Position numbers and translations under genes: made by a program. From Porogramme epimiltina (taxonomy: Eukaryota > Basidiomycota > Agaricomycetes > Polyporales > Polyporaceae), in the NCBI GenBank assembly GCA_900155495.1, contig FTLJ01000501.1:1-45812 (forward strand): a DNA stretch of 45,812 nucleotides, read 5' to 3'. Shown in pieces: positions 34,770 through 45,727 of the stretch. Each line of letters opens with the position of its first letter. Position 1 is the first letter of the stretch. Under the pieces are notes generated by a model. It saw only the letters and a program-made list of their open reading frames with translations, had not been told where the DNA came from and did no database searches.

Positions 34770-35496
34770 GGGATTGTGGACATTATGTTAGACAGTGCTA
34801 TACACACGGACCAGCCTTGCATCTACTGAAAGACTAGTCACTCGGGTCGAGAATATTCAATGCCAAAGTAAGACCACATCTATTAGATACTTAGTACTTA
34901 CGAAAATAGTAAGCACGGGAAAGTAATAGGCGCCCACCACGTCACTGAATGCCGGCGTGAAACTCGGTTACTTACTCCGATTTCCGATGTCATGAGGACA
35001 GTTTGACTCTCCTCTCGGAATCTATTCATCTCAAGCGAGTGATCGCAGCACATTCGCTGATCCGTCGATCCTCCACTCCTCGGGAGTAACACATCGGACG
35101 CTGCACCGTAACACCGCTTTTACTTGAAGGTTCGTGCAAAACCAGCCGCAGTAGAGTCGAACATCCTCCTGGTCCATGGGCCACGGTCTGAGGCTTGAGC
35201 TGCTGTCGGTTCCTATATGCACTCACTAACCGTCTGTCTAGAATACTATATGTGGTGGTTCAACAATCGGTATCTTTCCAGACGGTGAGTCACCCAACCC
35301 CGGCCCCGACGGCAACCCTGCCGCTGATCAGTACGAATGACACAGGAGTACTCGAGAGCTCGGGTCCTCGCCAGACGCGTGCGTCGGGCTCGAGCTTGGC
35401 TTCACGGCACCGGAGATCACCGCAGCCACGATTTTCCTTTAAAGCAGCTCCGTCCAACCTACGGCTGCCCCCAATCAATTCCTTTTGGAGGTGACA
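34770..35496 (+). repeat. Upstream module of esterase gene 4
   Basis: 3' flank of gene 3, then the shared module: GGCGCCCACCACGTCACTGA near 34,929, CGATGTCATGAGGACAG, GGAATCTATTCATCT, TGATCCGTCGATCC, CGCTTTTACTTGAAGGTTCG, CTGATCAGTACGAATGACACAG at 35,324 and CCGGAGATCACCGCAGCC near 35,411. Confidence 0.65.
35438..35443 (+). promoter_or_regulatory. TTTAAA TATA-like box, esterase gene 4
   Basis: TTTAAA 59 bases upstream of the ATG, in the conserved context ATTTTCCTTTAAAGCAGC. Confidence 0.5.
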
Positions 35497-37854
35497 ATGT
35501 TCCCCCTCACTGTCGCCGGATTCGCACTCGCTCTCTCCACCGCCGCTAACCCCTCGCTCGCCTTGCCTTCCTCTTCGGCGGCCGATGCGAAGTCTGGCTC
35601 CGAGGCGGCATGCTCAGCGTACACGCTCAAAGGGCCTGCGCTAGCACACGTGCAGCTCAGCGCAGCGACGTACTACCCTGAGAACACGAGCATATCCCTC
35701 AACTCGTCTCTTGGTTCACTCGTCACGGACAACCTTCCAGCATTCTGCAGGCTCGAGCTGGAGATCACGACGAACGCGACGGCAGGCTCGACTGCGAAGA
35801 CGGAAGTGTGGTTACCGGACGAGTGGAACGGTCGGTCGTTGTCGTTAGGAAACGGAGGGTATTCGGGCGGATGTGAGTGCTGGTTTGTAACTTGATAGTT
35901 AACCCCCTAATTGTTCATGCAGTGAACTATGTGGACATGGGCTTCGCCGCGGCTAAGCAAAGATGCGAGTCACTTTCTGCTCGGCTGGAAATTCAGAATG
36001 CTGACGGTAGCCTGTTTTTTCTAGTTGCCGGCATTTCTACGGACACGGGACACACCAGCTCAACTGTGGACGGCAGCTGGGGAGGTCCTCATAACGATGT
36101 ATGAGCTGACTCTCTTTTCTGCGTTGCTATCGGGTGTGCCTACTAAACGCGGTAATTTGTAGAACGCCATCATCGATTTCGGATATCGCGCCCTCCACGA
36201 ATCTGTTCTCGCTGGGAAGATTATCATTACCCAGTATTACCAGACTCCGGCCAAGAAATCTTACTACTTAGGATGCTCGAATGGTAAGTGGGAAGTGCCT
36301 CTCTCTTCTCGAATGTAGTTTACTTAAAAATCCTTAGGTGGGCACCAAGGGTGTGTCCCGTTACATGCTGAGCTCGTACGCTTCTAATCAATTGTCCCAC
36401 CCATTATCAGTCTCAAGGAAGTTCAAGAGTATCCAGAGGACTTCGACGGCGTGGTCGTCGGGTCTCCGGCGAACTGGTGGACACACCTTATGAGTTGGTT
36501 TGTGCACTTGAATCAAGTCTCGTTGGTGGGGTCGTCCCGGTACATCAATGAAACCGAGTGGTCGGATATCGTTGCACCGGAAGTGATGAAGCAGTGTGAC
36601 GCACTCGATGGCGTATGTTTATACAACGGCGAACGTTTTTCACCACGGCTCACGGCCTCGTCCAGCTTTCCGACGGCATAATCAACGATCCACGCCTCTG
36701 CGAGTAAGTATTCTTGTGACGTGACTCTTCTTCCGGGCTGGGAACTAATGGGTCGACCTCTAGCTTTGACACCACCAAACTCTTATGTACAGAAGGGAGT
36801 AGCACCTCCTGTCTGGGCGAAGACCAACTTTCTACTCTGAATCAGGTCTTCTCAGACTACTACGAGGGCGACGAATTCGTCTACGGCCGTATCCTCCCTT
36901 CTGGCGGTGAGGCCCAGCTGGTCGCTCCACTTGGAGAGTTGGGCGATGTTGGTTTGGAGATCGGGATCAACTATTTCCGCTATTTCGTCCTGAAGTGGGT
37001 ACACTTTCGCGAGTCGAGAATTCTGGCGCTAAGGACTATCTTATCAGCGACACGAACTTCCAGCTTTCTGACTACGACGCACACGCCCTTTCCGTCGCTG
37101 AGGAAATTGACCCTGGAAGATTCGATGTACGTTTCCCATCACCCTTCACCTCCTTCCACGTTCATGCACTCAATGGTTGTGTTTGCGTATGCAGGCGCAC
37201 AAAGCGGATCTCACATCATTCGCTGGCCCTTCCCACAGTGGAAAGCTCATACATTATGTCGGGTGGGCGGACCAGCTCATCACTGCGTCTGGATCGCTAG
37301 AATACTACGAGACTGTCCGCAACTTTACGGAGAACCATACGACGCTGAAGATGGAAGACTTCTACAGGATGTTCCCCGTCCCGGGGATGCTTCACTGGTA
37401 TGCGCCACCAAACCGCCCTTAGCATTGAACCCTTACTGACCTTTCTCTCACCCAGTGTTGTGCGTTTATACGCTGTGCGCATTCCTCATCCGCATGTGAC
37501 TTACTAACTCATGATACCAGGGCGGCAATGGTGCGACGTCTTTCGGTGCCTCGGCGGACTCCAACCCACCACTCTCCTATGACGCGGAGCACAACTTGAT
37601 GTCCGCGATTGTCCGTTGGGTGGAAGAAGGTGTCGCCCCCGAATCGTTCGTCGCTGCGGCGTACAATGATGGCATTGCCTCCAACGGTCTCAATTACACT
37701 CGTCCGGTATGCAAGGTATGTCTGCATTATGCTGCTCTTCAAGGATGTCACTGACGGGGGCGTACCTGCCTGGTAGTTCCCGCTCACGCTCCGGTACAAG
37801 GGGAGTGGGGACACAAGCAGCGCCGATAGCTTCGAGTGTGTCGAGGTTGCCTGA
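35497..37854 (+). CDS. Tannase/feruloyl esterase B-type secreted esterase, gene 4 of 4
   Basis: Thirteen exons: 35497-35872, 35923-35964, 36025-36098, 36163-36283, 36338-36350, 36411-36612, 36666-36703, 36764-36994, 37048-37126, 37195-37397, 37456-37459, 37521-37715, 37777-37854; 1656 nt, 551 residues. Intact, with signal peptide (MFPLTVAGFALALSTAANPS), GCSNGGHQG, YVGWADQLI and PGMLHC. Intron 2 starts GC (AGAT then GCGAGT). Exon 8 is six bases longer than in its sisters. Exon 11 is TGTT as in gene 1, and the last exon (GSGDTSSADSFECVEVA) also resembles gene 1, while the N-terminal half groups with gene 3. Confidence 0.9.
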
Positions 37855-38246
37855 GGAAATGCGGACATTGGGTCGGAGACCAGTTCAGTACAGGAGATAC
37901 CTCGTATAACTCCGTCATCGTCACACTTATGAGATAGACTATACCCTACTAATAATGCATTCCGAGTCGATGAAGTACTCGTGTGATCCTAGTTTACGGT
38001 GACCCTACTCTAATCGTCCGTCAGAAAAACCTACATCCCTCAGGGATGTAGTGAGAACGGTGCCAATTCCAACTTATGCCAAGTAGAGCTATAAACTTGT
38101 TATCACAGTTCTGCCGTCGCATTTCTCCCGGGCGAACGGACCGGGTGGCAGGAGCCCTCGGAGCGCCTTCAAGCGCCCAAGCCTCCTTACTTCTCCTCCC
38201 GCTCGTTCAAATCATCTCCTGCTTGCGTGTTTTCGCAGAGCACGGC
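37855..38246. other. Intergenic between esterase gene 4 and TRM82
   Basis: 3' flank of gene 4 related to that of gene 1 (GATAGACTATAC), an inverted repeat at 38031-38051 and the TRM82 leader. No gene seen. Confidence 0.5.
38031..38051. repeat. Short perfect inverted repeat
   Basis: CTACATCCC, three-base loop, GGGATGTAG: a nine-base-pair perfect stem between esterase gene 4 and TRM82. Role unknown. Confidence 0.6.
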
Positions 38247-40265
38247 ATGTCTCACTTCCCCTACACGTGTCTCATCTTCCAGCAGGACAAATCTCTGGTT
38301 GTCGCGGGCCCACATTTCCATATCGTCGAAGTCCAGTATGTGCCTTACCATGGTGGGCCTCGTCCATAGGACTGACTCTGACCGAGCTAGTACAGGCGCG
38401 ATAGTCCACAGCACCATCTCCCTCGATGACGCGTCCCGTGAAAAGATCACAAAATCAGGCCCCATCCGATGCGCGGCCGTAGACTCTACGTTTGCCCATG
38501 TCGCGAGCACGGGTAACGATAAAAAGTTGAAGGTGTGGAAAATTGCCGACGGTCTTGAGCTCCTTAGCGAAAGGTGCGTCCTCCTCCTTCCCTACCTTCA
38601 CCCCACGCCCACATATCCCATGTTTATCCCAGAGAGCTCCCCAAGAAGCCAACCGAGGTGCGCTTCACGCGCGACGGACAGACGATCGTAATTAGCGACA
38701 AGTTTGGCGACGTCTTCAGGTCGGTCTCCTCTCTGGCATTCTGACTCCCGCACATGCACTCATCTCTCACTCCCCGTCCACAAAAGCTACCCTTTACATC
38801 CCCCTGAAGCAGATGCCTCCACGCCCGCGGCAGGCCCATCAGGCGCGTCGAAGCGGGGCTCGTTGACCGCACACGAGAACCCGTCTAACGGCACTCTCGT
38901 GCTTGGGCACGCGTCCCTGCTCACGACCTTCATCCTCTCCCCTGACGAGCAATATATCCTCACTGCGGATCGCGACGAGCACATCCGCGTGTCCTGGTTC
39001 CCGCAAGGGTACGCGGTGGAGCGGTACTGCCTCGGCCACGAGCGGTTCGTCGCCGCGCTGCACATCCCCGCGTTCGCTCCTGAACAGCTCGTGTCGGGCG
39101 GCGGAGATCCCGTGCTCAAGGTGTGGGAGTGGATGTCGGGGCGGCTTTTGGCGGACATCCACGTCGCGGATGTGGCGGAGGGTTATGTGAAGGTGAGAGC
39201 GCCGAAACGGAAAAGAGGGTGGGGTGACGGCGACGGGGATGAGGAGGGCGGAGGAGAGGGCGGAGATGTGCAGGGGCAGAAGAAGGGGAAGCGAGGTCGT
39301 AGAGGGCGGAAGGGCAAGGGCAAGGGTAAGGATGATGGTGTTGAGGCGGAGAAGGAGTCGGTCGAGCCGCAGCCGGTCGAACAGCCTACCGCGGAGGAAA
39401 AGGAAAATCCCGAGACCACAAACGAGCCTGAAGACGTCTTCGTGTTCATCGTTGATCACGTTCAGACCGTCGACCTCGGCGAGCAAGGGCGACACATAGT
39501 GTTTAGCGTCATTGGGTAAGCCGAGAGCGCACTCGTGTATGGTGTCGTAACTGACTGAGCTTCTCGTTTAGCTCGACAGCACTGTTTCACACACCATATC
39601 CCAAAGACACCTCTATACATCCTGTCCATGCCGTTGATCTCGAGGTGCCAGTGGTTGGCTTTACCGTCGGCGAGAACGGAGATATTTGGGTGTCCCTGGA
39701 TGCCGAATGGACAAGTGCTGAGCATTCATCCACTCCATTCGCCCGTTTATTGTCCTGGGGCGGTGATACAGTGCGTTATTTCGGTCCCTTTCCGGCGTAT
39801 TCAGCTCAAGAAGCCCCCACGTAGTGGACAGCATCGAAGGCAGATACGCCCCTCCTCGCTGCTCTCAATTCAAAATGCCTTGTCCCGGGTACGTTGGAAT
39901 CTTCTTCCTTACAGGCTCCCGAAGTGACTTCGCTCACACCCACATCAGCGAGTGCGGCGGATCTCAAAACGCTTGATATCTACGGCGCGCTCTCATCGCT
40001 GCCAAAGAACGTTGATCCAGAGCATGATGCGCTCATCCGTGACACGCTCGCTGAGGCTGTAGCGGCCGATGTCAACGAAGATCAACTGACACAGCGTGAG
40101 CTCGGGCGGCTCAAAAAGAAGAAAGCCTTGTTGGCGAAGATACAAGAAAAAGAGCAGTTGAAGCGTGCGGGGAGCGAGGCGGAGGCAGAGGAACAGCCGG
40201 AAGTAAAACGGACACGGTCGGAGGCCGGTGCTAGCGAAGTAGACGTTGAGATGAATGACCCGTAA
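38247..40265 (+). CDS. TRM82: tRNA (guanine-N7)-methyltransferase non-catalytic subunit Trm82 (WDR4 family)
   Basis: Six exons: 38247-38335, 38391-38573, 38633-38719, 38787-39515, 39572-39770, 39825-40265; 1728 nt, 575 residues. WD40 protein that stabilises the catalytic Trm8 subunit in forming m7G46 of tRNA, mainly nuclear. Visible: first blade FPYTCLIFQQDKSLVVAGPH; CAAVDSTFAHVASTGNDKKL then KVWKI; the diagnostic PKKPTEVRFTRDGQTIVISD with KFGDVF; LGHASLLTTFILSPDEQYIL, ADRDEHIRVSWFP and the conserved CLGHERFVAALHI...LVSGGGDPVLKVWEW. A Lys/Gly/Glu-rich acidic-basic insertion (residues about 254-335) separates blades and is unusually long. The charged C-terminus (RELGRLKKKKALLAKIQEKE) resembles that of fungal Trm82. 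The sequence GTACG...TACAG near 39889 is only 26 nt and in frame, so it is read as coding. Confidence 0.9.
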
Positions 40266-40463
40266 CAATGCAGTGTAGCCATAGCTATGGTACCCAGTGT
40301 CGGTTGTACTAGTACTGTATGCGTGCCATCACCATTGACCAGGATGAAGCCACTTTAGGCGTCTAGCACGACTCTACTTCCTACCACCACGACCTGGACC
40401 ACGCGATCTATAGTACCCACACCCCTCCCAAGGCACAGGTGCTCTCGCGTGTTCGCGGACTCT

Positions 40464-40783
40464 ATGGCCAACTTCCGTGCTGCACCCATGCGTATCACGC
40501 GGGCTGTTCGCCAGACGTGGCTTCGCCAACAGATCATGAGCAACGGGTCAGTAGGTCACTTCATCGATCCTTCCTTCAAATTATCTCAGACTCACGCCAT
40601 AGGTTCGCGCCATCTAAGTTCACTCCATCCTCATGCGCGCCATGCGAGTGCGTCCGCGCCCCCGAAAGCGACTGGCTTTACCGGTTCCCGACCCGCTTGC
40701 GCCCACCGCATGGCTCTATGGGAAACATCGCGCCGCTGCTCGATCGCTCACACCAAACGCCGTTCTCACGCGTTGTAAGATGA
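40464..40783 (+). CDS. Possible small two-exon gene, unrecognised
   Basis: A short exon starting ATGGCCAACTTC encodes MANFRAAPMRITRAVRQTWL, basic and amphipathic like a mitochondrial targeting sequence. A plausible intron (GTCAGTAGG near 40,549 to CCATAG near 40,601) joins it to a frame that ends at 40,783, giving about 87 residues. Other frames in the second exon are also open (one ending near 40,926), so the correct continuation is uncertain. No domain recognised. Confidence 0.25.
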
Positions 40784-41851
40784 GACGGGTGACAGCACAT
40801 CAGGGCTGCGGCAGAATATACCGCGCGGATCCTTGTCTGTTGCTCTTCACTATGTTCCGTGCCGGCATTTGTGTGCTGACAAGTTCTTTCCGCCCTCCTC
40901 AGGCAGATCTTCCTGGCGGTACCTAGAAAATGTGTCTAGGAAGGCCGGACGTGCGTTCCCCACACCGGCTACGGGAGCATTCAGGTCGCGACTCGTGCTG
41001 CGGAGTGTCGAGCATACCTACCTGGTATGGGCCGAAGCGTCCTCGGCTTATTTTCGAACCTCGTCATGCACCGCTATTCACTTCTACCTCTCGCACGGCC
41101 TGGTGGGCCACGGCAACCCGTGGTCCTGCGGGAAGCATGCGGACACATGCCACCTTTGGGATGGCGCACAGATCAGCATCTTTTGCGAAACACAAGTGTA
41201 GTAGCAGAGTGTTCTCTACTGTCGCCACTCATGGCGCGATTATTGTGTCGTGACCTTTGGGTTCTGTGAGTTCTTCGCCTTCTCTGTCTAGACCTGCTTC
41301 GAATTTGCTCCGCCAGGCAACGGGCAGTGATGGCGCGGGCGCTGCGGGAGATTCCGCCTTCCCAGCTCTGCAAGGACGCATTGCTCCCACAGGGCGCAGG
41401 TATTCTTGCTATCCTGAACGTCAACCACATGGCTCTTTCTACTTCGTGAGTTTGTTGGGTATCGGGACCCCCGAACCCCTACCTTTGGCCACGTTGCCGA
41501 GTGGTCTTTGGGCCGGTGCGTGTGGCCATTTACTCACACATCTTGTTGGCGATGCGAATACTGATGCATGTGCTCGCCCAAACAGACATTTTAGCATCCA
41601 TGTGGGCCTAGCTTCCAGGAGGCGGAGAGAAGGTTCGGCCACGGTGCACCGAGATCAGTCGCCATCGGACTTGCTATGAGTTCCCACCACCTGCCCGGTC
41701 TTCCGTCCCAAACTCGGGGTCCTCTCCATGCTTCTACGGCCCTCCCGCCATGCATCACAGACCCATGCGGGCGGCGTCATTGCTAATTGGCTTCCACACC
41801 CCGCTTCTGTCGCACACTTTGCCGCAAGCATTGTGAAAGAAGCCTCGCCCA

Positions 41852-41859
41852 TATAAAAG
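41852..41859 (+). promoter_or_regulatory. TATA box of the aspartic protease gene
   Basis: TATAAAAG, a strong consensus, 106 bases upstream of the ATG and followed by a CT-rich leader (CTTTCTCTCTCCTCCCCC). Suggests a strongly expressed, focused promoter. Confidence 0.7.
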
Positions 41860-41957
41860 CCAGCCTGTAGCGTAGACAACTATCGTCGGAGCACCCGCTC
41901 AGGCTTTCTCTCTCTCCTCCCCCTCCTCCTTCCTGCCCCAGGATACGAGCTAGCAAG

Positions 41958-43904
41958 ATGTCCCGCAGCTTCTTCTCCCTGCTCCTCGTCACCCTGACGC
42001 TCGTCGTCGCCTCGTCCGCCAACCCGGTGGTGCAAGTGCGCGACAACCTCGTGCGCCTCCCGCTCGCGAAGCGCTTCAACTTCACGGGGTCGGGCACTCT
42101 CCTCGCGCGCGACCAGCTCCGCGTCAAGAACCTGCACGCTCGCGCCCAGGCGAAGATTAGCGGCATCCCGCTCAGCAGCGACGCCGTCATCGGCGTCGCC
42201 GCGACCAACCAGGCCGTCGACTACGTCGTCAACGTAAGTGGGTTCATGAATATTACCACGCGCATGACCTAATGCTCTCCGGGTGCCGTTATAGGTTGGA
42301 GTTGGCAGTCCCGCGACTACTTGTGAGCAACCCGGGTTTCCTAATCCGTCGCGCCTCTCACATCGCTTTCAATAGACTCCCTTCTTGTCGACACGGGTAG
42401 CTCCAACACCTGGGTTGGCGCTGGGAAGGCATTTGTCCGCTCATCCACTTCCGTCCAGACTAGGGACCGCGTGGTATGTACCTATCACAGCATAATCCCT
42501 GACATTAACTCAAAGACTTTCTATTAGTCTGTCACCTACGGCTCAGGCTCCTTCTCCGGTGCGTTCAAATGCGCTCCGTTTGCCCGTTCGGATACTCATT
42601 CTGACCTCTCCGTTTCTCAAAGGCACTGAGTTCACGGACACCGTTACTCTTGGCGGCGGCTTGACGGTTACCGCCCAGTCCATCGGCGTCGCGTCGAGGT
42701 CCACGGGCTTCGACGGTGTCGACGGAATCATCGGGTAAGCTTCACATGACCTCCCCCATTTCTCTCCGCTCTTCGCGTCCCGCTTCCCTCGCTTGCCCCG
42801 CACGCATCTCACGCTAACTGCGCCCGCCCACGATAGCATCGGTCCGGTCGACCTCACCGTCGATACCCTCTCGCCCGACACGAGCTCCACCATCCCGACT
42901 AGTACGTGTCGTCTCTCTCCACCTACAACTTCATTGCCCGTTCGGGGACTTTTGCGCAGTCCGTGGGAGTGTGCGCTGACCAGGGTTTCCCACCTTCCCA
43001 CAGTCACGGACAACCTCTTTACGCAGGGCGTGATCACCGCGCACGAGGTCGCCGTCTCGTTCGAGCCGACGCAGAGCGAGTCATCGACCAACGGCGAGCT
43101 CACCTTCGGTGGCACCGACTCGACCAAGTTCACGGGCTCGATCACCTTCGCGTGCGTCGATCTCCGCGTCTCTCACTGCGCTCCACGCATGTGTCTGACG
43201 TCGATCATGTCTTCACAGGCCGCTGACGCGCACGTCTCCCGCGTCTGAGTTCTTCGGCATCAACCAGTCGATCAGGTACGGGACGTCGACGTCGATCCTC
43301 TCCAGCACCGCCGGCATCGTCGACACCGGCACCACGCTCACGCTCATCTCCACCGGTCAGTCCGCCCTCCCGCTCCTCCAGCCGAGGATGATAGCACGTT
43401 GCTGACACGGCTTTGCCGCCCGTAGATGCGCTCACGCGGTACCAGCGTGCGACTGGCGCGGTTCAGGACAACGCGACTGGCCTCCTCCGCCTCACCACGG
43501 CCCAGTTCCAGAACCTGCAGAGTTTGTTCTTCACTATCAACGGCGTACGGTTCTCGTCTTCTCCGCTGTTGGAACCGGAACTTACACATCGGCTTCCTTC
43601 CCCAGGTCGACTTTGAGCTCACCCCCAACGCTCAGATCTGGCCTGTACGTCCTCCCCCACCTCCCCCACCCACCAACTACCTGCTCACGCCACTCTCTAC
43701 CCATAGCGCGCGCTGAACACGGCTATTGGCGGCAATGCCAACAGCGTGTACCTCATCGTCGGCTCGATCGGCACCCCGACGGGCGAGGGTCTCGACTTCA
43801 TCAACGGCCTCACGTTCCTGGAGCGCTTCTACTCCGTCTTCGACAGCGCGAACAGCCGTGTCGGCTTCGCGACGACTCCGTTCACGACCGCGACTACGAA
43901 CTAA
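41958..43904 (+). CDS. Secreted pepsin-type aspartic protease (A1, polyporopepsin-like)
   Basis: Eleven exons: 41958-42233, 42295-42322, 42376-42473, 42528-42558, 42623-42734, 42837-42901, 43004-43151, 43219-43355, 43426-43544, 43606-43644, 43707-43904; 1251 nt, 416 residues. Signal peptide MSRSFFSLLLVTLTLVVASSA, a propeptide of roughly 70 residues rich in Arg/Lys, then the mature enzyme beginning near the VDYVVNVGVGSP segment. Both catalytic aspartates are present: VDTGSSNTWVG (Asp about 107) and VDTGTTLT (Asp about 288). The flap YGSGSFSG contains the usual Tyr. C-terminal IVGSIG and a final FATT follow the family pattern. No GPI signal is evident, so it is probably secreted. Length and layout match basidiomycete polyporopepsins. 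Intron positions were fixed by phase and splice signal. Confidence 0.93.
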
Positions 43905-45462
43905 GGGCGGATGCAGCGTGCGCAACAATACCACTTGATGTTACCATAGCGGGTGCGGGGGGTGGAGGATGTAGGCTTAGAGGATGTTCTTGTAAAATGA
44001 CACGCAAATATCTATGATGATTCTTGTCTCACACGCGAATGGTAGAGACTCGAGAGCGAAGATTAAGAGCTTCGTGACTTCGCCGCTCGCCGAGCGATGT
44101 TCATACGCTTCGCACTCACACAGTGTAAGCACAGTCAAGCATACTGGGGCTCAGCGCCCCGTTTTATTGTACATTTGTACATTTGGCCATACAAAGATAC
44201 ATGCATAGAGACCCGCAAAGCTGCTACGGGCACCTCTTGTGCATCATGGCCCTTGCGATGGGGTACATGGGGTAGTTGATTTGATGATAGTATAAACGAG
44301 CGCGGTTTTTGGTTCAGCACCTCTCCGGGAGGGCCGAATTAGGCAGTGCGACCCGTTGAGGAGACCGCAAAGCTGGGTATACATCTAGCACTAGAGTCAG
44401 CATGCTGCCTTCCAACCCGAGGTTGGGAGTGTGGTGCTTACTTGAAGATGCTAGGCGGAGGAAATTAGGCTATGGGAAGGGTGGGAGTAACGACGTCTTC
44501 ACAGTTTAACCCTGACGAGGGTCTATGTCTGTCGCACTTCATATGTGACCCTGAGATCGTCAGCATGGTGGGTAAATGTGCGACAGGAAAGGGTGGGCCA
44601 GGGCCAACGCACATTGAGTAGTGCCTGCACTAGGGGGGCGAAGAAGAAGGAAGAGGAAAGGCGAATGCATGATATTGGGAGGCTCGAGCTGGCCATTCCT
44701 TGCTGCCTTATATCCCTGGCGCCTCTCCCGCAGCGCCCGGCGAGTAATAGGAGAAGTAGTACCGCAGTCGTGCTATGGCAGGAAACTTGCCACGTGAGAT
44801 TGCAATCGCAAGCTACCTGAGGTTTGCTGCTACAGTTGCAGGGAAGCGTCTGCGGGAAAACTGTTGCCATGCTTGTCTGTGTGCCACTGATAGCTGCTGC
44901 AGCAATAATACGTCGTTGGACATGATATCATCAGCATGGGTATTGGGTGTGCTGTGGCCTATGGGAGGATTATGCATCAACTCTCAGGCTCAGCATATAA
45001 TGTTCTGCATAAGGTTTGTTCAATACTGTCACCATATTATTAGAGGTATGCAGTCACTGACAGATCGTGTTTTACTTGCAAAAGGGCACGACTTCTTGCC
45101 CAGAAAAATGCACGACCACCGGTGAATGGCCATAGCACCTCGCTTCAGGCATCAGCAGCACCAACTCTTTTAACATAACAACGACGAAGTGGGGTACGAG
45201 ATTGGCTGTTGGAGTCTAGGCGTACTGAATATGATTGCCAGAGAAGAGATGGTTGAATTGCAGCATGGGTGGGACGACCGCGGCGGTCCCGAGCTGGCGA
45301 GATCTTATCTGATAAGTCAGCAGCCAAGCTACGCGCAGCCGCTTACTCGCAGCCGAGACCGTCGAGCCCCTCCGAGCCGTCCCTCTCGCCCTTCCGATCC
45401 CCAACAGCAACACCCTCTTCTTCGAACCCACCTCAATCCGCCAGCACACCCACCTACCAGCC
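43905..45462. other. Intergenic before the Ala/Pro-rich gene
   Basis: 3' flank of the protease gene; a small inverted repeat CCAACCCGAGGTTGG near 44,415; otherwise no gene, tRNA or mobile element recognised. The last 150 bases are a CT-rich leader for the next gene. Confidence 0.4.
45304..45316. promoter_or_regulatory. Palindromic double GATA motif
   Basis: CTTATCTGATAAG is a perfect odd palindrome carrying HGATAR-type sites on both strands, about 147 bases upstream of the next gene's ATG. Fungal GATA factors (nitrogen, light or iron regulators) bind such pairs; the assignment is inference. Confidence 0.35.
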
Positions 45463-45727
45463 ATGTCCGACGCCGACGCTACCGTCGCCGCCCCCGCGCC
45501 CGCCGCCACCGACGCACCCGCCGCCGCTGAGCCCGCCGCCGTTGTCGAGCCCACACCGGCCCCCGTCGAAGTCGCTGTTGCTGCTGTTGCCGCTCCCACC
45601 GAGCCCGCGACCGCCGCTCCCACCGAGGCCGCGACTGCAGCCCCCGCAGAGCCCGCGGCGACGCCCGCCCCCGCGGCGGACGCTACGCCCGCGCCGGCAT
45701 CCGCGCCGAAGGCGGAGGCCACTCCCG
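45463..45727 (+). CDS. First exon of an Ala/Pro/Glu-rich protein, partial at window end
   Basis: Begins MSDADATVAAPAPAATD after a CT-rich leader (CACCTACCAGCCATGTC) and is built from repeated PAPA, PTEPAT and AAPAE words. The codon-frame ends at a good donor (CCCGGTGCGTGG), so the gene most likely continues beyond the window; a possible acceptor at 45,768 would leave a 41-nt intron, which is short. The low-complexity N-terminus gives no domain, so the product is unknown. Confidence 0.6.

Larger units (their letters stand above)
40266..41957. other. Intergenic between TRM82 and the aspartic protease
   Basis: Mostly featureless apart from the doubtful small spliced frame at 40464-40783 and the protease core promoter. 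Several open frames of 80-140 codons (40.9-41.7 kb) look like chance: no domain, no codon bias I can see. Confidence 0.4.

Noticed and set aside
38031..38051. Hairpin as a transcription terminator
   Set aside because: Rho-independent terminators are bacterial; here it is just a short inverted repeat.
39889..39914. Apparent GTACG...ACAG intron in TRM82
   Set aside because: Only 26 nt, far below the intron minimum, and the frame is continuous through it.
44340..44440. Possible tRNA suggested by a CCAACC-CGA-GGTTGG hairpin
   Set aside because: No matching A box, acceptor stem or cloverleaf could be built on either strand.
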